This document shows, piece by piece, positions 59,401-64,000 of a stretch of DNA of 64,000 nt (position 1 is the first letter of the stretch; every line of letters starts with the position of its first letter). Below the pieces are notes generated by a model. It was given only the letters and a program-made list of their open reading frames with translations. It was not told the origin of the DNA and ran no database searches. The position numbers were made by a program, and so were the translations under genes. The DNA is from VAXT01 sp963698015 (GTDB lineage Bacteria > Actinomycetota > Thermoleophilia > Gaiellales > Gaiellaceae), in NCBI GenBank assembly GCA_963698015.1, contig OY969109.1, positions 1,674,001-1,738,000 on the forward strand, given 5' to 3'.

Positions 59401-59973
59401 GTCTGCGCCGAAGGTGAGTGTCCCGACCGAGTGGCTCGGGAACTGCTGGCACCAGTCGTTGACGAGCACCTGCTCGGAACCGGTCCAGACGTCGCCGTCC
59501 GCCGTCAGCCGGGAGATCCGCCCGCTGACGACGCAGCCGTCGCCCGTCGGGCCGGGTGGCGTCGGGCATGGATCGGAGAGGATCCCGGGCGTTCCCCAGC
59601 GCGGTGCAGTGCCGCCGATGGCGGCGTCGAACGTGTAGAGGACGTAGACGTAGGGCCGGCTCGGGAACTGGGGGTCGAGCGCGAGGCCGAGCAGGCCCCG
59701 GTCCCAGAAGTTGTAGACGTTGGTCGAGAGGTCGGCGAAGATCGTCGGCGTGGGGTCGTTGACGTTGTCGTAGACCTTGATCAGGCCGCTCTTCTCGGCG
59801 ACGAAGATGCGGCCGTCCGACGCGAATCGCAGCGCAGTCGGCTCGCTCAGGCCGCTGAAGACGACCGAGTCCTGGAAGCCCGCCGGCACGGATGCGGCCC
59901 CGGCCCGGTTCGAGGCGAGGAGCGCGGATGCGATCGCGATCGCGCCCAGGAGAACGAGGAGGCCTTTCTTCAC
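53389..59973 (-). CDS. Giant secreted PQQ sugar dehydrogenase-PKD-LamG-FN3 protein
   Basis: This 2194-residue protein has a signal peptide of about 27 residues. Residues 30-472 match glucose/sorbosone dehydrogenases of the PQQ-dependent six-bladed type (LSEPTALRFASDGRIFVAEK, GLLGLALDPQFPSRPYVYV, AEGFRNPFRFAVKPGTSEIW). A PKD domain (476-565, WDLNGDGVFGDST), an Ig-like domain with HHCPSNCHVHH (568-660) and a small beta domain follow. Then come LamG and three rounds of FN3-FN3-LamG. The three FN3 pairs look identical. The dehydrogenase could oxidise sugars at the cell surface while the LamG array binds glycan. The start is a GTG. The C-terminus ends right after the last LamG with no anchor. Confidence 0.85.
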   Translation of the reverse strand: MKKGLLVLLGAIAIASALLASNRAGAASVPAGFQDSVVFSGLSEPTALRFASDGRIFVAEKSGLIKVYDNVNDPTPTIFADLSTNVYNFWDRGLLGLALDPQFPSRPYVYVLYTFDAAIGGTAPRWGTPGILSDPCPTPPGPTGDGCVVSGRISRLTADGDVWTGSEQVLVNDWCQQFPSHSVGTLTFGADGALYAGAGDGGSFNFADWGQTGTPKNPCGDPPTGVGGNQTPPTAEGGALRAQDLRTSGDPVTLDGSIIRIDPNTGLGMPDNPLALDPDLNARRIIAEGFRNPFRFAVKPGTSEIWAGDVGWNEWEELDRLGSVTDSAVDNFGWPCFEGAGHQSGYDGAGLNICQSLYNAGSGSVTGPYYTYSHGEQVVNGEACPTGSSSISGIAFNPGGSYPASYDGALFFADYSRDCMWVMFRGANGQPDPATRATFMVGPPGPVDLQFGPTGDLFYADLNGGTIHRIRYLGSNGPPTAIARANPDHGLSPLTVNFDGSSSSDPEGGNLSYSWDLNGDGVFGDSTAVSPSRTYAVDGTYNVRLRVTDPPGASDTTSIVVNVGNNTPPVPTITTPTSNTTWRVGDVINFSGSATDTQDGTEPAARLSWSLDMHHCPSNCHVHHIQDFVGTASGSLTAPDHEYPSHMELTLTATDSAGLSASTSVDLNPQTVLLNFASSPPGLHIVVNATDAIAPFTRQVIIGSTNSVSAPSPQVSGSGTYDFTSWSDGGARSHIFVAPATATTYTATFTARPGAPAVAAWAFDENQGTTTSDASGNGNNGTVSGATWTAAGKFGSALSFDGNSDWVTVPDSGSLDLTLAMTLEAWVRPSVNDGWHTLLFKEQPGDLVYGLYPEGWSGRPDGQMFVTGSAAEVRGPSVLPVNVWSHVALTYDGSALTLFVNGTQVASVGQTGNIAVSNGVLHIGGNAVWGEWFQGLIDEVRVYNRALTGAEITTDMGRPITNPDSQPPSAPGTLTATGGLGQVALSWGAATDNVGVHHYNVHRGTTAGFTPSAANRIAQPTGLSYTDAGQPAGTYYYRVTAEDAAGNVGPVSNEASATVTADTQPPSAPGTLTATGGPGQVALAWGAAADNVGVHHYNLHRGTTAGFTPSAANRIAQPTGLSYTDTGLATGTYYYRVSAEDAAGNVGPFSNEASAVVTNPPPPTGLVGAWAFDENQGTSAADASGNTNTGTLTGGVAWNAAGKFGAALSFDGVNDFVNIPDANTLDLTTGMTLEAWVRPTSLGGWRTVLMKEQPGNLVYDLYGSRSGTNVPVGEIIAGGGSRNVNGSAAIAVNTWTHLALTYNGTALTMYVNGVQSGQTVFAGSIATSTGALKVGGNAIWGEWFQGLIDEVRVYNRALTGAEITTDMGRPITNPDSQPPSAPGTLTATGGLGQVALSWGAATDNVGVHHYNVHRGTTAGFTPSAANRIAQPTGLSYTDAGQPAGTYYYRVTAEDAAGNVGPVSNEASATVTADTQPPSAPGTLTATGGPGQVALAWGAAADNVGVHHYNLHRGTTAGFTPSAANRIAQPTGLSYTDTGLATGTYYYRVSAEDAAGNVGPFSNEASAVVTNPPPPTGLVGAWAFDENQGTSAADASGNTNTGTLTGGVAWNAAGKFGAALSFDGVNDFVNIPDANTLDLTTGMTLEAWVRPTSLGGWRTVLMKEQPGNLVYDLYGSRSGTNVPVGEIIAGGGSRNVNGSAAIAVNTWTHLALTYNGTALTMYVNGVQSGQTVFAGSIATSTGALKVGGNAIWGEWFQGLIDEVRVYNRALTGAEITTDMGRPITNPDSQPPSAPGTLTATGGLGQVALSWGAATDNVGVHHYNVHRGTTAGFTPSAANRIAQPTGLSYTDAGQPAGTYYYRVTAEDAAGNVGPVSNEASATVTADTQPPSAPGTLTATGGPGQVALAWGAAADNVGVHHYNLHRGTTAGFTPSAANRIAQPTGLSYTDTGLATGTYYYRVSAEDAAGNVGPFSNEASAVVTNPPPPTGLVGAWAFDENQGTSAADASGNTNTGTLTGGVAWNAAGKFGAALSFDGVNDFVNIPDANTLDLTTGMTLEAWVRPTSLGGWRTVLMKEQTNDIVYDLYANRSSGVPTTELFTGGSVSSADGTTGLPLDTWTYLTATYDGSAQRLYVNGTLAATRAVAGNIFVSTGALKVGGNGLWGEWFQGLIDEVRVYNRALSASEVQTDMNRRVGG
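53752..57190 (-). repeat. 1233-bp tandem repeat, about 2.8 copies, apparently identical
   Basis: The unit encodes FN3-FN3-LamG (411 residues). Shared segments recur at offsets of exactly 1233 bases (for example 54208, 55441 and 56674) and, in both translation and the stretches of DNA compared, show no difference. The array ends where the last and first LamG domains diverge, near 53752 and 57190. Confidence 0.95.
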
Positions 59974-60076
59974 AGCCGCACTGAGGACGGGGAGATCGTC
60001 AATCGCCTATGTCAGTCCGTGCGCCCTCACGAAGCGGCAAGTCTATGACGACGCGACGAAAAAGGCGAAAGGGCGA

Positions 60077-61252
60077 TCAAAAGCCTCGCCGAATGGCTAG
60101 GTACGGGATGAGCGCCAGCTCGACGAGCCCAGGGAGCAGATCGTCACGCGCAAAGACGGCCTCGGTATTCGAGCGGCGAACGCTGCGCACATAGTCGCGG
60201 ACGCGGAGCCGCCGACCGACGATTTCGAGGATGCCCGTCGGTAGGTCCGTCACGAGCCGAACCCAGCTCTGTCCCGGAACGGCTCGCTTCGCGTCCACCG
60301 CGTCTCCAACTTGGTCGCGGTAGAGGAGGTACGGGAAGTCGACCCCCGCGCACGAGCCGAGGGTGTGGTAGCCCCACGTGCGCGCGTTGACGTCGAGCAG
60401 CTTCGCCCGGCCGTCGCGCTCGTCGAGCTTGAACTCGACCTCGACGAGGCCGTAGTAGCCGATGGAGCGCAGAAAACGGCAAGCGTCGCTCTCGAGCGAC
60501 TCCATCTCGACGGTGCGCACGTACGTGCTCGCTCGACCGAACTCCGGCGGGTGCTGGCGGCAGCGCTGGGCGACCATGCTCGCGATCGGCTCTCCGTCGC
60601 GGAACAGCGCGCAGTATGCGAACTGGCTCTCACCGCCTCCCGGGATCAGCTCCTGGACGATCACCTCGCCCGGGCCGACGAGCTCGGCTGCACGCCGAAC
60701 GAGCGTGCGCAGCTCGTCGCGGCTGTCGGCGCGCCACGCCTTGTCCTTCGTCTGATAGATGAAGTTCTCCTTGATCGCCGGCTTGATCGCCCACGGGGGC
60801 TCCCCCTCGACCTCGTCGACCTGCTCCGCCCCGTCGAGCCGCCACGTGCGCGGCGTCGGGATGCCGAGCTCCTCGGCCCGCGCGTACGTGTTCCGCTTGT
60901 CGCACGCCCAGCGGACGACGTCCCAGGACGGCGTCGGCACGCGCAGGACGCGGGCGAGGCGGTCGCGGTCGACCGAGAACGCGGCGACGAGCTCGTCCCG
61001 GGTCGGGAACAGCACCCAGCCGTCGAGGCCGAACCGCTCCGCCGCGGCCAGCGTCGCCTCGACCGCCGCGGCACCGTCGCGCAGGTCGGAAACGCGGAGC
61101 GAATGGGTGGCGTACCGCGAGTACTTCGCAATCGACTGCTCGTCGTCGACGACGCAGGTCGGGATGCCGTGCCTGCCGAGGCTGCGGATGATCCCGAGGC
61201 CCTGGTAGTCGCCGCCGACGACGACGGCGCCCAGCCGGCCGCCGGAGCTCAC
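60077..61252 (-). CDS. ATP-grasp family ligase
   Basis: This 391-residue enzyme opens GRLGAVVVGGDYQGLGIIRS, a Rossmann-like pre-ATP-grasp region with CVVDDEQSIAKYSRYATHSL. The ATP-grasp core shows WAIKPAIKENFIYQ (ATP lysine), EVIVQELIPGGGESQFAYCA and the metal-binding region GLVEVEFKLDERDGRAKLLDVNAR, where Glu and Asn are expected ligands. It would join a carboxylate to an amine or similar nucleophile using ATP. The substrate is unknown. The GTG at 61252 overlaps the preceding FAD gene stop by 4 bases (GTGA); a longer open frame upstream lies over that gene and is rejected. Confidence 0.8.
   Translation of the reverse strand: MSSGGRLGAVVVGGDYQGLGIIRSLGRHGIPTCVVDDEQSIAKYSRYATHSLRVSDLRDGAAAVEATLAAAERFGLDGWVLFPTRDELVAAFSVDRDRLARVLRVPTPSWDVVRWACDKRNTYARAEELGIPTPRTWRLDGAEQVDEVEGEPPWAIKPAIKENFIYQTKDKAWRADSRDELRTLVRRAAELVGPGEVIVQELIPGGGESQFAYCALFRDGEPIASMVAQRCRQHPPEFGRASTYVRTVEMESLESDACRFLRSIGYYGLVEVEFKLDERDGRAKLLDVNARTWGYHTLGSCAGVDFPYLLYRDQVGDAVDAKRAVPGQSWVRLVTDLPTGILEIVGRRLRVRDYVRSVRRSNTEAVFARDDLLPGLVELALIPYLAIRRGF
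60083..60100. promoter_or_regulatory. Operator candidate, site 6 (weak left arm)
   Basis: CCTCGCC-GAAT-GGCTAGG keeps most of the right arm. It overlaps the last codons of the ATP-grasp gene and lies 110 bases upstream of the giant dehydrogenase-LamG gene at 59973. Being partly coding, it could be coincidence. Confidence 0.3.
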
Positions 61253-62454
61253 GTCTCGATCGAGCGGGCCAGCGACTTGCCGGCCCACCACGTCCCCGAC
61301 ACGAAGCGCATCAGCGGCCCGAAGCTCCACGCCGCCGGCGCACCGAGGAAGTGGAGGCCGGTCACCGACGACTCCAGCCCGCGGCCGAGCAGCGGGTAGC
61401 CGCCGACGCAGCGAATCGCCGCGCGCAGCTCGTCGTCCAGGAACTCGTAGCCCGCCAGGTCGATCCGGTAGCCGGTGCCAAGCACCACCTGGTCCGCCTT
61501 TCGGCTCGTGCGGTCGTCGAGCTCGAGCTCGACGCCCGTTCCGTTCCGTGCGTTGATCACGGTTCGGCCGGTCGTCAGCGGGACATCGACCAGCCGGTTC
61601 TGGAGCCACTTCGCCCCGGCGGGCCGAATCGCGCGCCGGGCCATAGCGTCCTGCGCGTTGTGCGGGAACAGGCGAAAGACCTCGGGCACGGCGAGCAGCC
61701 GGCTCATCCCGATCGGGCCGACGTCGGTCGGTGCGTAGAAGAGCGGCTTGAACGGGCCCAGCTTGCGCTGGATGACGCCGCCCCTGAGCCAGTTCAAAGA
61801 AGGCCTGCGGGCGATGACCTCGACCTCGGCGCCCGCCTCATGGAGCAGAGCGGCCGACTCCAGAGCGCTCTGGCCGCCGCCGATCACGATCATCTGCCGC
61901 CCGGCGAACGGCGCGAAGTCGGAGCACTCGGAGGTGTGGAAGGCCGAATGGCTCGGTACCGACTGGAACTCCACGGGCCGCCTGGCGAAGGGCTCGATGC
62001 CGGCGGCGATGACGACGCGCGGAGCACGGAGCTTGGCGCCGTCGTCGAGCGTGACCAGGAATCCGCCGTTCTGCCGCGCAATCGACGTCACCCGCCGCGC
62101 GTCGAGATCGGGGGCGACGTGCTCCTGCACCCACCGCCCGTACTCGACGAACCGCTCGAGCGGAATCGGGGCGCCGAAGCTCTTCCCGGTCGCGGCCAGG
62201 AATGCGTCCAGCGTCAGCGCTCCCGACGGGTAGGCGATGTGCGATGCCTCCCATCGTGAGCGGAGCAGCATCCCGCGCGGCATCGATTGCCAGAACGACA
62301 TCGAGTCGCCGAAGATGCGCACGTCCAGCTTGCCGCCTGACCGCAAGTGGGCCGCCGCCGAGAGCCCGTACGGCCCCGCGCCGACGATCACGACGTCTGC
62401 GGTGCTCGCCGCCGGCTGTTCTCCGTTTTCTCGCTGACTCGGGCGCTCGTTCAT
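61249..62454 (-). CDS. FAD/NAD(P)-dependent monooxygenase-like oxidoreductase
   Basis: This 401-residue flavoprotein has two dinucleotide motifs: DVVIVGAGPYGLSAAAHLR (FAD) at about residue 20 and MIVIGGGQSALESAALLHEA (NAD(P)) at about 180, with VVLGTGYRIDLAGYEFL later. The layout matches flavin-containing and ornithine/lysine N-hydroxylase-like monooxygenases. FWQSMPRGMLLRSRWEASHI near residue 55 is a typical substrate-side region. It may hydroxylate a sugar, amine or lipid in the same path as the ATP-grasp enzyme, with which it forms an operon. Confidence 0.82.
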   Translation of the reverse strand: MNERPSQRENGEQPAASTADVVIVGAGPYGLSAAAHLRSGGKLDVRIFGDSMSFWQSMPRGMLLRSRWEASHIAYPSGALTLDAFLAATGKSFGAPIPLERFVEYGRWVQEHVAPDLDARRVTSIARQNGGFLVTLDDGAKLRAPRVVIAAGIEPFARRPVEFQSVPSHSAFHTSECSDFAPFAGRQMIVIGGGQSALESAALLHEAGAEVEVIARRPSLNWLRGGVIQRKLGPFKPLFYAPTDVGPIGMSRLLAVPEVFRLFPHNAQDAMARRAIRPAGAKWLQNRLVDVPLTTGRTVINARNGTGVELELDDRTSRKADQVVLGTGYRIDLAGYEFLDDELRAAIRCVGGYPLLGRGLESSVTGLHFLGAPAAWSFGPLMRFVSGTWWAGKSLARSIET

Positions 62455-62522
62455 GGGCGAACCTGGCTCCGCTCGCGCGGACGTACCGGCACTCAGAATC
62501 GCACGAGCATCGGGTCACTCCA

Positions 62523-62540
62523 ACTAGCCAATTGGTCAGT
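62523..62540. promoter_or_regulatory. Inverted-repeat operator candidate, site 4
   Basis: ACTAGCC-AATT-GGTCAGT has an intact left arm and two mismatches in the right. It is placed between divergent genes, 69 bases from the FAD monooxygenase start and 77 bases from the deacetylase start. A second small palindrome, GACAATTGGTC, follows at about 62563-62573. Confidence 0.5.
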
Positions 62541-62616
62541 GTGGCGATGCGAGCACCGGCATGACAATTGGTCGACGATGGCAGTCGCCGCGAGAGAACG
62601 GAATTGGAGTCCCAGC

Positions 62617-63936
62617 ATGATGGACGAGGGAGGGAACGTGCTGTCCGGCCTGCTCATGCCGCTCGAGCAGCCGTCGGTCGACAGCGCCGCTGGAGCGGGC
62701 CCGCCTGCGTGGATGGCCGCGGACGGCTGGCGGCTCCTCGCACGGCCCCGCCCGGTACTCGAGCGGGGAGAGGAGCTGGCGCGCTTCGAGCTCGAGTCCG
62801 GAGGCTCGGTCGGCGTGTTCAACGACACCGTCGGAGGCGTCGTCCGCGTCCCCTTCGACTTCGACGAGGCCTATGCGTACTTCGTGACCGAAGCCTGGCG
62901 CGGTCATTCCGAGACGCAGGCGCTGAGCGTCGGACAGCTGCGGCTCTACTACCAGGTCAAGAAGCTCATTCCACGATCGTGGCTCCTGGCCGCCCGCCGC
63001 GTTTTCATGCGCTGGACGGGCCTCCCCGACTTTCCCGCGTGGCCGCTCGACGACAGCGTCGTCCGCCTGCTGCGCTTCTACGCCCTCTGTTCCCTCACCG
63101 CGGCCGGCAACGACGAGCAATCGTTCAGGTGGTTCTGGCCGCGCGGATACCGGGCTGCGCTCACATTGACGCACGACGTCGAGTCGGCAGCCGGCCTGCG
63201 CCTGGCGGTCGAGCTGGCCGACCTCGAGGAAGAGCGCGGCTTTCGCTCGTCGTTCAACGTCGTGGGCGACGACTACCCGATCGACTACGGCATCGTGCGC
63301 GAGCTCGAGGCCCGCGGCTTCGAGATCGGCCTACACGGGCTGCACCACGACCGCTCGCTGTTCTCGTCCCGAGCGGAGTTCGAACGCCAGCTGCCGAAGC
63401 TGCGCGAGGCGGCCCGGGAGCTCCATGCCGAGGGATTCCGTTCACCCGCGACGCATCGGGTCGTCGAGTGGCTCTCGGAGTTGCCTGTCGCCTACGACTG
63501 CACGATGTTCCACTCCGACCCGTACGAGCCCCAGCCCGGAGGCTGTTGCACGCTTTGGCCGTTCTGGCTCGGCTCGGTCGTCGAGCTGCCCTACACGCTG
63601 CCGCAGGACCACACACTGTTCACGCTGCTGCGGCACGGCTCGGCCGACACGTGGTTGGCCCAGGTGGACGCGATCGAAGAGCGCTTCGGGCTCGTGCAGT
63701 GCCTCAGCCACCCGGACCCCGGCTACCTCGGTGACGCGGACAAGCGCGCGCTGTACCTCGAGTTCCTGGACGCGCTCGCCCATCGAGGCTCGCTCTGGCG
63801 CGCGCTTCCTCGTGACATCGCCGCCTGGTGGCGGCGGCGTGGGTCGCTGCCGTTGTCCGATTCGGAGCTCGCGCTCGGGACGATGCGCCGTGACGGGCTC
63901 GACGCCCTGCTCGAAGCTCCGGTTCCCGCGCCCTAG
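62617..63936 (+). CDS. Polysaccharide deacetylase (NodB-like) family protein
   Basis: This 439-residue protein has an N-terminal region of about 165 residues ending FRWFWPRGYRAALTLTHDVE, then a NodB-like domain. The catalytic Asp pair region is LTHDVES, the metal His motif is GLHGLHHDR, and RSPATHR is the Arg-containing motif 3. LVQCLSHPDPGYLG near the C-terminus could supply the last catalytic His. It has no signal peptide, so it may act inside the cell on nucleotide or lipid-linked sugar. ATG 62617 has GGAGT seven bases upstream; ATG 62578 in the same frame is an alternative without a ribosome-binding site. Confidence 0.8.
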   Translation: MMDEGGNVLSGLLMPLEQPSVDSAAGAGPPAWMAADGWRLLARPRPVLERGEELARFELESGGSVGVFNDTVGGVVRVPFDFDEAYAYFVTEAWRGHSETQALSVGQLRLYYQVKKLIPRSWLLAARRVFMRWTGLPDFPAWPLDDSVVRLLRFYALCSLTAAGNDEQSFRWFWPRGYRAALTLTHDVESAAGLRLAVELADLEEERGFRSSFNVVGDDYPIDYGIVRELEARGFEIGLHGLHHDRSLFSSRAEFERQLPKLREAARELHAEGFRSPATHRVVEWLSELPVAYDCTMFHSDPYEPQPGGCCTLWPFWLGSVVELPYTLPQDHTLFTLLRHGSADTWLAQVDAIEERFGLVQCLSHPDPGYLGDADKRALYLEFLDALAHRGSLWRALPRDIAAWWRRRGSLPLSDSELALGTMRRDGLDALLEAPVPAP

Positions 63937-64000
63937 GGCACAGGACGGCGGACCGCGACGACCGACACCTTCGCTTGCGGCGGCAGCGGATGACGGACTC
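63933..64000 (-). CDS. Possible C-terminal fragment of the next minus-strand gene
   Basis: The minus-strand frame entering from the window edge ends LPPQAKVSVVAVRRPVP and stops at TAG, whose bases (CTAG, 63933-63936) are shared with the stop of the deacetylase gene. The same stop arrangement occurs at two other convergent pairs in the window. About 22 residues are visible, too few to name a family. Confidence 0.35.
   Translation of the reverse strand, partial: VRHPLPPQAKVSVVAVRRPVP

Noticed and set aside
58507..60048. A 513-residue plus-strand frame opposite the dehydrogenase domain
   Set aside because: It is antisense to a well-supported enzyme domain and shows only low-complexity Arg/Val/Glu sequence.
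1..64000. Search for insertion sequences, prophage or integrative elements
   Set aside because: No transposase, integrase, terminase or capsid-like protein was recognised in any convincing gene; the DNA repeats seen are explained by repeated protein domains or short palindromes.

Overview
The window comes from a GC-rich chromosome with many GTG starts, tightly overlapping genes and several promoters whose -10 box lies 6-7 bases before the start codon (leaderless style). Together with the gene order dnaX-ybaB-recR-lysC-asd and the style of the secreted proteins, this suggests a deep-branching actinobacterium, possibly of the Thermoleophilia (Gaiellales/Solirubrobacterales) type. That placement is inferred from sequence style, not from a search. 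No transposase, integrase, phage gene or CRISPR array was found.

Bases 1-15,000 are mostly housekeeping. They hold the end of sdhA, then sdhB and a CCG-domain (HdrB/SdhE-like) subunit that together look like a succinate:quinone reductase lacking SdhC/D. Next come a beta-propeller protein, an alpha/beta hydrolase, a metallophosphoesterase, a lipoprotein, asd, a frameshifted lysC, recR, two single-domain response regulators, ybaB and dnaX. A large Bacillus-type SRP RNA (12496-12780, minus strand) and a tRNA-Val(CAC) follow, then a gene-poor stretch with small or broken reading frames.

Bases 15,000-64,000 form one long surface-polysaccharide and secreted-protein region. Synthesis and export genes are two NAD-dependent sugar epimerases/dehydratases, an FAD oxidoreductase, three GT2 glycosyltransferases, a Wzx-type flippase, a Wzz-like protein, a Wzy/WaaL-type ligase/polymerase, an asparagine synthase-type amidotransferase, a FemAB/CelD-like acyltransferase, a DUF354 protein, a TylF-like methyltransferase, an ATP-grasp enzyme, an FAD monooxygenase-like enzyme and a NodB-type deacetylase. 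Between them lie giant secreted proteins: two LamG/FN3 proteins of 1743 and 2142 residues that share a C-terminal GATase-like plus deacetylase-like module, a 2194-residue PQQ sugar dehydrogenase-PKD-LamG-FN3 protein, and four tandem right-handed beta-helix proteins, one with 111 consecutive prolines. Three LuxR/receiver-type regulators (21570-24187) sit inside the region.

The most notable unexplained signal is an inverted repeat, [A/G]CTAGCC-N4-GG[C/T]TAG[T/C], with four good copies and several weaker ones. It lies mainly in the promoter regions of these surface genes and could be the operator of a shared regulon, perhaps read by the LuxR-type regulators. Other strong signals are a 1233-bp tandem repeat inside one gene with identical translated copies, a near-identical 910-bp duplication between neighbouring beta-helix genes, blocks of altered codon use that suggest gene conversion, and single-base frameshifts that may be assembly errors.
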